Shown here: positions 8,130 through 14,608 of the stretch, piece by piece | How the letters are laid out: each line of letters starts with the position of its first letter | How positions within the stretch are numbered: the stretch's first letter is position 1 | The notes under the pieces: model-generated | Databases searched by the model: none | Told to the model about the DNA's origin: nothing | What the model saw: the letters and a program-made list of their open reading frames with translations, nothing else | From: Chloroflexota bacterium | GTDB taxonomy: Bacteria; Chloroflexota; UBA6077; JACCZL01 | Direction: 5' to 3' | Length of the DNA: 14,833 nt | Assembly (NCBI GenBank): GCA_020845495.1 | Contig: JADLFM010000259.1 | Coordinates: 1-14,833, forward strand | Program-made: the position numbers and the translations under genes

Positions 8130-9365
8130 ATGTTCTTCGACAGTCTCGCTCGTCCAACCCTAGTAGCTAAATCTGGCCGGATGGTACTCAGACCGGCTGC
8201 CAACAACGCGCGCTCGGCGGTCGACAGGCCCGAAGGCCACACGCCGGCTCCCGATGCTGGCATCCAGGCGATCCCCAGAGAAGCAGCGCCCGGGAGCGTA
8301 GCGCCCCCGCCTGCCAGCACTCAGGCCTGCTCGGTCCCCGGCACCCAGACCTGCACGGCCTCCGGCACAGATGCGCGGGCGACGGCTACGGCCATCCCCG
8401 AGATTTCCGTCGTCGTCGTCACCTTCCGGAGCGGAACGACGTTGCTGGCGACTCTCGGTGCGCTTCGACTCGCCAGCCGCCGCCCAACCGAATTGATCGT
8501 CGTCGACAACGGCGACGATCCGGACTCCAGAGCGATCGTCCGACGCGCCTGGCCCACTGCCCGCATCATCGTGAACGTGACGAATCGAGGGTTCGCCGCG
8601 GCCGTGAACCAGGGCATCGCCAGTTCCCGGGGCCGCCTGGTGCTCCTCCTCAACCCCGACGCCGAGGTGGAGCCGAGCGCGCTCGACGCACTCGTGGGCT
8701 GTCTCGAGCGTGAGCCGCGCGCCGGGGTCGCCGCCGCTCGCCTGCTCGACGCTGACGGCCAGCCAGTCCTTTCGGCGTACCCCTTCCTCTCGCTCGCGAC
8801 GGTCGCCTGGCGGCATTTTCAGGTGTACCGGCTCCTGCCGAACGTCGTCCTCGGAGCGTACCGACGCCGGACCCTCGCGCCCAACGCCGTCAAGCCGGTC
8901 CCCGTCGACTGGGCACAGGGTGCCTGCCTGCTGATCCAACGCGCGGTGTTCGAGGCGGTTGGAGGTTTTGACGAGCGGTTCATCTTCTACTGCGAAGAGG
9001 TAGACTTCGCACGGCGGGCCGCGCTCGCTGGCTGGCAGACGTACTACGTCCCAACCGCCTGTGCCCGGCACCTGGAGGGGAGCAGTAGCCGACAGGTGGT
9101 GCCGTTCAAACTCGCGTCCCACTACATCAGCAAACTGCTCTACTTCGAGAAGCACGCCGGGCCAAACCGGGTGCTGGTGCTACGCGGGCTGCTCAGCCTC
9201 GACCTCGCGCTCAGATACCTGTACCGACTGGTCCGGCGCCCACCTGATGCGAGCGTCAGACAGGCGAGCTACGTGCGGATCATCCGCGCATTACTGACCG
9301 AGCGCCCCCGCCGAGTCTACGAAGAGTGGCGAGCTATGGCCGTCGCCATCGGCCGCGTACCTTGA
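8130..9365 (+). CDS. Glycosyltransferase family 2 (rhamnosyltransferase-like)
   Basis: A GT-A fold glycosyltransferase of family GT2, 411 residues from ATG 8130. The catalytic domain starts near residue 90 (PEISVVVVTF). It has the nucleotide-binding strand IVVDNGDD (about 123-130), the metal-binding DxD-like NPDAE (175-179), the acceptor-side GGFDERFIFYCEEVDF (278-293), and a C-terminal helical region with an Arg-rich tail. These features match the WbbL/RfbF-like group that adds sugars, often rhamnose, to surface polysaccharide. The first 90 residues are Ala/Pro/Thr-rich and without homology, so the start is uncertain: ATG 8181 is an alternative, and the frame is open upstream to 7959. I favour 8130 because it lies just downstream of the putative promoter; its Shine-Dalgarno is weak. 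The stop codon lies within a direct repeat. It converges on a second GT2 gene. Confidence 0.88.
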   Translation: MFFDSLARPTLVAKSGRMVLRPAANNARSAVDRPEGHTPAPDAGIQAIPREAAPGSVAPPPASTQACSVPGTQTCTASGTDARATATAIPEISVVVVTFRSGTTLLATLGALRLASRRPTELIVVDNGDDPDSRAIVRRAWPTARIIVNVTNRGFAAAVNQGIASSRGRLVLLLNPDAEVEPSALDALVGCLEREPRAGVAAARLLDADGQPVLSAYPFLSLATVAWRHFQVYRLLPNVVLGAYRRRTLAPNAVKPVPVDWAQGACLLIQRAVFEAVGGFDERFIFYCEEVDFARRAALAGWQTYYVPTACARHLEGSSSRQVVPFKLASHYISKLLYFEKHAGPNRVLVLRGLLSLDLALRYLYRLVRRPPDASVRQASYVRIIRALLTERPRRVYEEWRAMAVAIGRVP

Positions 9366-9420
9366 CACCTGTCCGAACGGACCGCCGCGCACCCTGACCC
9401 CTGTTCGAACGGACCGCCGC
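9363..9420. repeat. Direct repeat pair, 26-bp units spaced 32 bp
   Basis: Two near-identical 26-base units at 9363-9388 and 9395-9420 share CCTGT-CGAACGGACCGCCGC with two mismatches. The first unit contains the glycosyltransferase stop codon TGA. It looks like a small duplication in a convergent intergenic region; its function is unknown. Confidence 0.75.
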
Positions 9421-9517
9421 CCCCGCGTGCTCCCGCTCGCTCGACGAGACCGCGCGTTCTGCCCTTTTGGCGCCGGTACCACCGCTGATGGGCACCGTGC
9501 GACGGCGCGATGGCCGG

Positions 9518-9556
9518 CCCCCCCTTCGGTGCGAGAGAAGGGCCGAGGGTGAGGGG
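9518..9556 (-). repeat. Dispersed palindromic C-rich/G-rich repeat element, copy 1
   Basis: Read on the minus strand, this begins CCCTCACCC and continues with CCCTTCTC then CGCAC before a G-rich arm. It aligns with the element at 14245-14283 at about 23 of the first 28 bases by eye. CCCTTC (9522-9527) and GAAGGG (9537-9542) can form a hairpin. It lies between two convergent glycosyltransferase genes, where it could also help end transcription. This resembles the small intergenic repeats common in GC-rich bacterial genomes. Confidence 0.55.
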
Positions 9557-9590
9557 GTAGCCCGGGAATACGGGGCTTCTCGCCGGGCGG

Positions 9591-10475
9591 TCAGGTCGAG
9601 ACGCGCTTGGCCGAGGCCGGACGGAGGTGGTTGCGGAGCCGTGCGAGCGCCTCACTCACAGCGATGCCGCTGTAGACGGCGTGTCGGAGCAGCCCTGGAC
9701 TCTGGCGCGCGTAGTGCTTGCGGAAGAACACCCGCATCGCCCGGTAGAACTCCCCGATCAGCCGGTCGCTCTGCTGACGGCTCGTTTGACCCTTGTAGTG
9801 CAGCACCTCGACCTCGGGGTAGTAGTAGACCTTCCAGCCACGCTTGTGGAACCGCAACGACCAGTCCAGGTCTTCACCGTAGAAGTAGAACCGCTCGTCG
9901 AGCAGGCCGACCTCCTGGAGTGCATCGCGCCGCACGCACATGAACGCGCCGCAGACCGAATCGACCTCGCTGGTCAGATCCGGGTCGAGATAGGTCAGGT
10001 TGTAGCGGCCGAAGCGCGGGGAGTGCGGAAACAGCCGGCCCAACCCCACCATCCGGTAGAACGCGACCTCGGGTGTTGGGAAGCCGCGTCGGCAGGCCAG
10101 ATCCAACGAGCCGTCTTCCTTGACGAGTTTCACGCCGACGACGCCGGCCTCCGGGTGTCGATCCAGGAACGCGACGACCCTGGCTAGCCCGCCCGGCGGC
10201 AGGCGCGTATCCGAGTTGAGCAGCAGTTGGTAGCGGCCGGTCGCCCCGCGAAGCGCCAGGTTGTTGGCGTGGGCGAACCCGCCAAAGCCCTGGGTCACCG
10301 TGAGACGGACATCGGGATACTGGTCGCGCACCAGTTCGATGCTGCCATCGGTCGAGCCGGAGTCGACCACGAATACCTCGGCCTGGAGATTGTCGAGATT
10401 CTCGACGACGGCGTCCAGGCACTGCTCGAGCAGTGCGCGCGTGTTGTAGCTGAGGATGACGACGCTCAGGTCCAC
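9591..10475 (-). CDS. Glycosyltransferase family 2 (rhamnosyltransferase-like)
   Basis: A compact 294-residue GT2 glycosyltransferase. From the GTG start the protein begins at the catalytic domain itself (VDLSVVILSYNT, residues 1-12), as is usual in this family. It continues with VVDSGSTDGS (36-45), a GFGGFAHANN nucleotide/acceptor loop, NSDT (87-90) as the DxD-like metal site, and LLDERFYFYGEDLDW (191-205) with the catalytic acidic residues. The GTG at 10475 has GGGG 6 bases upstream. An in-frame frame reaches back to 10802, but those residues are not GT2-like; part of that stretch resembles a GntR-type helix-turn-helix. It likely transfers a deoxysugar or hexose to surface polysaccharide; donor and acceptor are unknown. 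It is convergent with another GT2 gene of the same general type but clearly different sequence. Confidence 0.9.
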   Translation of the reverse strand: MDLSVVILSYNTRALLEQCLDAVVENLDNLQAEVFVVDSGSTDGSIELVRDQYPDVRLTVTQGFGGFAHANNLALRGATGRYQLLLNSDTRLPPGGLARVVAFLDRHPEAGVVGVKLVKEDGSLDLACRRGFPTPEVAFYRMVGLGRLFPHSPRFGRYNLTYLDPDLTSEVDSVCGAFMCVRRDALQEVGLLDERFYFYGEDLDWSLRFHKRGWKVYYYPEVEVLHYKGQTSRQQSDRLIGEFYRAMRVFFRKHYARQSPGLLRHAVYSGIAVSEALARLRNHLRPASAKRVST

Positions 10476-10523
10476 CGGACGCCCCGTCGCGCCAGTCGCC
10501 CACTCATCGGCGCGCAAGGCGGA

Positions 10524-10532
10524 ACTGTACCA
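10524..10532 (-). promoter_or_regulatory. Weak extended -10 motif upstream of glycosyltransferase
   Basis: On the minus strand TGG-TACAGT matches the extended -10 pattern with four of six core bases. The position, about 50 bases upstream of the GTG at 10475, suits a short leader and supports that start. No -35 box is seen. This is a low-confidence motif match. Confidence 0.2.
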
Positions 10533-10664
10533 CAGGCCGTTCCTCACGCTCGGCGGGCCGCGGTTCATCGACCCATTGCAGTTCGGGCAGTCAGCGGCCG
10601 TTCTCCGTCCTCGGCGGGCCCCGGGCAAGCTGAGAGCCGGCTGGACGTCGCGGCCATCAGGCGC

Positions 10665-10778
10665 AGCGCGAAGCCTGCGCAGGGAGGGTAGGCGCCCGCC
10701 CGGCGTCCACTCACCACGCGCCACCCGCCGGTACGCCTCTTGCGCTTCACGAAGCGCGAGAGACCGGGGGTGCGCCAT
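10665..10778 (-). pseudogene. Possible remnant of a GntR-family helix-turn-helix domain
   Basis: On the minus strand, from an ATG at 10778, the frame encodes a segment (10739 down to 10665) reading EAYRRVARGEWTPGG then RLPSLRRLRA. This closely follows the GntR signature: a helix, then (S)GEW-PGxRLPSxRxLA. The following residues, where the recognition helix (GVSRxTVxxAL) should be, are only vaguely similar, and no effector domain follows. The frame then runs without stop into the glycosyltransferase. It may be a decayed regulator gene or a chance match in GC-rich DNA. Confidence 0.3.
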
Positions 10779-10814
10779 CGACGACGCTGGCGCCCCCGAC
10801 ATGCGAGGTGCGCC

Positions 10815-11171
10815 TTGGCCATACCGCGTTACCCCATCCTACGGGGAGGTCCGCTTCCGCCTCCCGTCCCTGTCGACCCCAACGCCGATACCGAGCGTCC
10901 CACTGACGACCGCGATCAGAACTCACTGCGCGAGGCTGAGGTGAACGACCTCGTCTCCGAGCCAGCGCGTCCGCTAACCGACGACGAGGAGGCGGCTGCC
11001 AGGATAGACGCCGGCCGCCAGCCGCGCACCTACGCCCCGGCCTCCGAGCGGGTGCCAGAGACGCCAGCCCCCGGCGACGCCGAGATCATCGAGGAGGGTC
11101 GCGACTACCAGCTCTCACCTGAGGCCGCGCGGCACCCAGGTGACCGCAGCGCGCCGGAAGAGCTACGCTAG
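10815..11171 (+). CDS. Small acidic, Pro-rich hypothetical protein
   Basis: An unrecognised protein of 118 residues, rich in Asp, Glu, Pro, Arg and Ala, with no hydrophobic segment, predicted to be largely disordered and soluble. It starts MAIPRYPIL from a TTG at 10815 preceded by GAGGTG at a spacing of about 4. The frame extends upstream to an ATG at 10740, but that part is Arg-rich and unlike the rest. Third codon positions are strongly G/C from about 10870 onward, as expected for real coding in this genome. Motifs such as PLTDDEEAAARIDAG and EIIEEGRDYQLSPEA have the look of a conserved short protein, but I know of no family. It is divergent from a glycosyltransferase and followed 21 bases later by a strong hairpin, consistent with a single-gene transcript. 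Confidence 0.55.
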   Translation: MAIPRYPILRGGPLPPPVPVDPNADTERPTDDRDQNSLREAEVNDLVSEPARPLTDDEEAAARIDAGRQPRTYAPASERVPETPAPGDAEIIEEGRDYQLSPEAARHPGDRSAPEELR

Positions 11172-11192
11172 CCCCACCAGCCGTCACGTGGA

Positions 11193-11226
11193 GCCACCGG
11201 GCCGTGTGGCCGCATGGCCCGGTGGC
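11193..11226 (+). terminator. GC-rich hairpin, probable terminator between convergent genes
   Basis: A perfect 11-bp inverted repeat, GCCACCGGGCC (11193-11203) and GGCCCGGTGGC (11216-11226), with a 12-base loop. It begins 21 bases after the stop of the small acidic gene and lies before the end of the convergent MFS gene. There is no T-tract on either side, so it is not a textbook intrinsic terminator, but such tract-less hairpins are common in GC-rich bacteria. It could act on transcripts from both sides. Confidence 0.5.
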
Positions 11227-11371
11227 ACGTCAATGCGATCGCTCCAACCTGGCGCCCGTACGTCGGTAGCGTCTCAGGCGAGCGCGACGGCGCCTCAGTC
11301 GCGGGCTATCGCACTGGCGTGCCGCTGAAGCCTGACGAGGGCGGCGACCGAGTCAGACCGGCGCTGCTCGA

Positions 11372-12679
11372 TCAGCGAGCCCGGGCGACGAGCGCCTCGT
11401 GCAAGGCCATGAGCCCGACACAGCCGCCGGCCAGGAACGGCCCGATGGTGAGCAGGCCGGACCACTCGGCGAGGACGCCCGCGAGGCTCGGCACGACTGC
11501 CACCCCGAGGGCAGCGGCGCCCACCTGGAATCCGATCACAGTGGTCGCCACAGCGGAGCCGTGGCGGCTCGGCGTGCTGGCGATCAGCGACGGGAAGATC
11601 GGAGCACAGGTCAACCCGATCAGGCTCAGTCCGATGAACGCGAGCGTCAGGGGCGCGAGCCAGAAGAGCAGCACACCCGCCAGCATACCGGCAAGACAGC
11701 CTCTCACCAGCAACACCGGGTCGATCCGGTCGGCCACGAGCCCGAGGAGAACGCGCCCGGCCGCGAGACAGCACCAGTAGATGCTGATCCAGAGCCCGGC
11801 CCGATCTGCCGGCGCGCCGCGCCCCTCGGTCAAGACGGTGTACGACCACTGGCCCACCGTCAGTTCGACGCCGGTGTACAGGAAGAAGAGGGACACGCCA
11901 ATCCAGACGGCGGGCTGCTGCCAGAGGTGCGGCGTCGCCCGGAGCCCTGTCGATCGAGCGGCCGTCGACTGAGCTGCCGTCGATTGAACTGCCGTCAGTT
12001 GATCTTCCACCGGCCCAGATGGGACCGGCGCAGCGTCCGAAGGCGTGTCATGGGGAGGCGTCCCTGCCTGCCAGCGCGACGCCGTCAGCAGGAACGCCAG
12101 GCCCAGCGCCACCTGTGCCCCGCCGACGATCGCGTAGCCGTACCGCCAGGGCTGGCCGGCGTCCAGCACGCCGGTCATGATGGCCGGCCCAGCCGCCGCG
12201 CCGATGCCATAGCTCGCATGTAGCCAGTTCATGAGCCGGCGGCTGTGTCGAAGCGCGACGTAGGCATTCAGGCCAGTATCGATGGCGCCGGCGCCGAAGC
12301 CGGCCAGCAGTCCGAACGCCACCATGACCGCCCAGGCCGGCGCGGACGCATACCCGAACAGGCTGCCGGCCGTAGCGAAGCAACTGGCCGTCAGGAGCAG
12401 TCCGATGCCGATGCGGCCGACGATCCAGGCGCTCGACAGGCTGGCCGCGAGATAGCCACCCGTCGAGACGATCAGGAGCGGACCGAGCGCGTCGAACGAG
12501 AGACTGAAGGTCTGCCGGATCGAGGGCCAGGCGACGCCGAGCAACCCATCCGGTAGGCCCAGGCTGATGAAGCCGGCGAAGCTCAGGGCGATGAAGACCG
12601 CCGCGCTCCGCCAGCCCGTTGCCGTAACATTCGCCGTGCCGTTTGCCGCACCCTCTCGATCCCCCGTTCGCGAGGTCAC
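11372..12679 (-). CDS. MFS transporter (FHS/fucose-permease-like)
   Basis: A 435-residue major facilitator with about 12 predicted membrane helices. The first helix region has GLPDGLLGVAWPS (41-53). The fourth/fifth helix region has GFGAGAIDTGLNAYV (127-141) followed by MNWLHASYGIGAAAGP (150-165), a pattern typical of FHS-type (fucose/glucose permease-like) MFS proteins. The two six-helix halves are joined by a polar linker (201-250) that contains a short tandem repeat, QSTAA. The GTG start at 12679 follows an AAGGCAGG ribosome binding site. The substrate cannot be assigned; sugars or drug-like compounds are possible for this group. It lies in the same direction as, and 244 bases downstream of, another MFS gene from a different subfamily, with no evidence that they are co-transcribed. 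Confidence 0.88.
   Translation of the reverse strand: MTSRTGDREGAANGTANVTATGWRSAAVFIALSFAGFISLGLPDGLLGVAWPSIRQTFSLSFDALGPLLIVSTGGYLAASLSSAWIVGRIGIGLLLTASCFATAGSLFGYASAPAWAVMVAFGLLAGFGAGAIDTGLNAYVALRHSRRLMNWLHASYGIGAAAGPAIMTGVLDAGQPWRYGYAIVGGAQVALGLAFLLTASRWQAGTPPHDTPSDAAPVPSGPVEDQLTAVQSTAAQSTAARSTGLRATPHLWQQPAVWIGVSLFFLYTGVELTVGQWSYTVLTEGRGAPADRAGLWISIYWCCLAAGRVLLGLVADRIDPVLLVRGCLAGMLAGVLLFWLAPLTLAFIGLSLIGLTCAPIFPSLIASTPSRHGSAVATTVIGFQVGAAALGVAVVPSLAGVLAEWSGLLTIGPFLAGGCVGLMALHEALVARAR
11946..12005. repeat. 15-bp tandem repeat within the MFS linker
   Basis: About four imperfect 15-base units (consensus GCCGTCGATTGAACT on the plus strand) lie in frame in the MFS gene and encode QSTAA-like five-residue repeats in the cytoplasmic linker between the two halves. 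Because the unit is a multiple of three, copy number can change without breaking the frame. Confidence 0.7.
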
Positions 12680-12923
12680 TACGCCTGCCTTGCTGCTGGC
12701 CAGGTAATCATCTCACGCATCGAGTCTGTACCTTTCACCACGCGGTCACGGATTCTGCCTCTCCCACTGGCAAGGGGCTGGAATGTGGGTGTTTTTCGAA
12801 GACTGCGTCAGATGCCCACACGTACCGGAGCACGATGGGCACACTGCACAACGGGGATGAGATCGTGGAGGAGCCGAGAGTGTGGAGCGCTCGACGGGGG
12901 CGTGCGCCTGCGCTGAGCGTCTG

Positions 12924-14243
12924 CTACGCCGCCGGCATGACGCGTAGCGAACGCAGGGGCGAGAGCACCAGCGGGACGACCGCGAGAAGGCTCCCGACCC
13001 CGCCGACCAGCATCGTCTCGCGCGGCCCGATGGTTTCCCCCAGTACGCCGCCGAGCGCGGTACCCGTCAGCATCGCCGCGGCCGTGACGAAGCCGTGGAA
13101 CGCCACTACTCTACCAAGCACGTGGGCTGGCACCGCCACCTGGAGCAGACTCGCCTCGTCCACCTGATAGACCACCGCTGCCGCGTCGAACAGTTGCTGC
13201 GCCCCCACGAACAGCGCGATCGCTAGCAGCGAGCCGCCGGCGAACGGCACGAACAACAGCGACAGGTTGTACAGCAGCAGGCACCCGATGAGCGCCGGTC
13301 CTACACCCAGGCGCTCGATGGCCCGACTCGCCAGGACCGCCCCGCCGAGCGAGGTCACCCCGCCGATGGCGTACAGCATGCCAAGCAACCCCGGTTCGAC
13401 GTCGAGGCCGCGCACCAGAAACAGCGTCAGCATCGACACCCAGACGTGCAGGAACAACTGGCTCAGCCCCACGCTCACCATCAACGGGCGCAGCAACGGG
13501 TGAGCTACGACGAACCGTAGTCCCGCTCGAATCTCCTCCCAGGTCGCCTGCCGCTCATCGACTGGGGCGACGGGCGGCTCGGGTCGGCGAATCCGCCAGA
13601 GCGCCACCGCCGACACCACGAACGATAGCGCGTCCACCAGAATCGCGATCGGGGCTGTGACCGCCTGGACGAGCCAGCCGGCCCCGCCGAACGAGGCGAC
13701 CTCGACGACGGCGCTGCTCGCTTGAAGCTTGCTGTTGGCTTCGACCAGCCGTGTCTGCCCGACCAGGGCCGGCAGGTACGACCGATTGGCGACCTCGAAC
13801 AGGACTGTCAACGTCCCGACAGCCAGCCCGACCAGCAGCAAGACCTCGATGCGCAGGAGACCGACGAACGCCGCCAATGGGATCAGCGCGAGCAGCAGCG
13901 CGCGCCCGAGATCGGCCCCGATCATCAGTGGACGGCGGCGCACTCGATCCACCCACGCCCCGACGATCAGCCCGACCGCCACCCCCGGAGCCATCGAGGC
14001 GAGGCGTAGCAGCGCCACCTCGCTCGGCCCAGCCTCCAGCGTCAAGACGGCGACCAGGGGCAGCGCGAACGTGCCCACGAGCGAACCGCCGAGTGAGACG
14101 GTCTGCCCCGCCCATAGCCGGACGAAGTCCGCGTATCGCCACAGCGAGCCGGTCGACGAGACGCCCGGCGCCTCGCCAGCCTCTGACAGGTCCAGGTCTT
14201 CGGGTAGTCCGCCCGGTTCTTCAGGCTCCCGATCGACGTACAC
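12924..14243 (-). CDS. MFS transporter (MFS_3 / EntS-like efflux type)
   Basis: A 439-residue major facilitator from GTG 14243. After a 34-residue acidic N-terminal tail, the membrane part begins SLWRYADFVRLWAGQTVS, typical of MFS_3 exporters (EntS/macrolide-efflux-like). Motif A is GAWVDRVRRR (95-104). Later landmarks are FEVANRSYLPALV, a cytoplasmic loop with WEEIRAGLRFVVAHPLLRPL, and a second half ending at MPAA. The family mostly exports siderophores or drugs; the substrate here is unknown. The frame continues upstream through the 45-bp repeat array to 14576, giving 111 extra residues of 15-residue repeats. I prefer GTG 14243 because it directly precedes homologous sequence and GGTGAGG lies just upstream. 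That ribosome binding site is supplied by the palindromic repeat element itself. Confidence 0.88.
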   Translation of the reverse strand: MYVDREPEEPGGLPEDLDLSEAGEAPGVSSTGSLWRYADFVRLWAGQTVSLGGSLVGTFALPLVAVLTLEAGPSEVALLRLASMAPGVAVGLIVGAWVDRVRRRPLMIGADLGRALLLALIPLAAFVGLLRIEVLLLVGLAVGTLTVLFEVANRSYLPALVGQTRLVEANSKLQASSAVVEVASFGGAGWLVQAVTAPIAILVDALSFVVSAVALWRIRRPEPPVAPVDERQATWEEIRAGLRFVVAHPLLRPLMVSVGLSQLFLHVWVSMLTLFLVRGLDVEPGLLGMLYAIGGVTSLGGAVLASRAIERLGVGPALIGCLLLYNLSLLFVPFAGGSLLAIALFVGAQQLFDAAAVVYQVDEASLLQVAVPAHVLGRVVAFHGFVTAAAMLTGTALGGVLGETIGPRETMLVGGVGSLLAVVPLVLSPLRSLRVMPAA

Positions 14244-14244
14244 G

Positions 14245-14283
14245 CCCTCACCCCCAACCCCTCTCCCGCACGCGGGAGGGGGG
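14245..14283 (+). repeat. Dispersed palindromic C-rich/G-rich repeat element, copy 2
   Basis: It reads CCCTCACCCCC, then CCCCTCTCCCGCAC, then GCGGGAGGGGGG. The CTCCCGC and GCGGGAG arms form a tight hairpin. It shares most of its first 28 bases with the minus-strand element at 9518-9556. On the minus strand it provides the GGTGAGG that precedes the MFS start codon. Confidence 0.6.
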
Positions 14284-14546
14284 AGGTAGCGGAAGACCTG
14301 GCCAGGGTTCGAGCACGCGGGAGAGGGGAGATGGCGGAAGATCTGGCCAGGGCTCAAGGACGCGGGAAGGGGGAGATGGCGGAAGATCTGGCCAGGGCTC
14401 AAGGACGCGGGAAGGGGGAGATGGCGGAAGATCTGGCCAGGGCTCAAGGACGCGGGAGAGGGGAGATGGCGGAAGGTCCGGCCAGGGTACGAGGACGCGG
14501 GAGGGGGGAGGTAGTGGAAGGCCTGGCCAGGGTTCGAACGCCAGGG
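14269..14546. repeat. 45-bp tandem repeat array, six copies
   Basis: Six units start at 14281, 14326, 14371, 14416, 14461 and 14506 (the last is cut short at about 14546); a partial unit end precedes the first. Copies 2 and 3 are identical, copy 4 differs only in its last bases, and copies 1, 5 and 6 are more divergent, a pattern of central homogenisation. Each unit carries CTGGCCAGGG, which is the perfect palindrome CCTGGCCAGG in copies 1 and 6, and ends with CGCGGGAGAGGGGAG or a variant, matching the right arm of the palindromic repeat elements. It lies immediately upstream of the MFS start. Both strands could encode 15-residue repeats, but I treat it as non-coding. Confidence 0.9.
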
Positions 14547-14587
14547 ATGAGACCGTGAGGTATCGCATCGTCGCATTCCGCTCGTAC

Positions 14588-14608
14588 CCCCCCTCTCCCG
14601 CGTGCGGG
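14588..14608 (+). repeat. Palindromic repeat half-element, apparently interrupted
   Basis: CCCCTCTCCCGC, then GT, then GCGGG repeats the left arm and loop of the element at 14245, but the right arm stops after GCGGG at 14608 where GAGAGGGG would be expected. Unrelated sequence begins at 14609. This may mark the insertion point of the mobile element to the right. Confidence 0.5.

Larger units (their letters stand above)
10476..10814. other. Divergent intergenic region with possible regulator remnant
   Basis: This lies between the second glycosyltransferase and the small acidic gene. It contains a GntR-like fragment in the frame of the glycosyltransferase (about 10665-10739). On the minus strand a weak extended -10 motif, TGG followed by TACAGT (10524-10532), sits about 50 bases before the GTG start. 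Nothing else is recognised. Confidence 0.5.

Noticed and set aside
8160..9155. 331-codon leftward frame opposite the first glycosyltransferase.
   Set aside because: It is antisense to clear GT2 motifs, with no recognisable domain, so it is a mirror frame.
11172..11371. Possible short gene between the hairpin and the MFS stop.
   Set aside because: No frame has a start with ribosome binding site or recognisable content; it only contains the hairpin and a GCGATCGC palindrome at 11235-11242.
14331..14558. Rightward frame encoding 15-residue repeats (MAEDLARAQGRGKGE).
   Set aside because: The 45-bp period keeps all frames in register, so open frames on both strands are expected. There is no ribosome binding site or non-repeat domain.
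14244..14576. N-terminal extension of the MFS protein through the repeat array.
   Set aside because: The extension is only repeats and a poorly supported start. GTG 14243 has a nearby Shine-Dalgarno and is close to the conserved domain. It is kept as an alternative in the findings.
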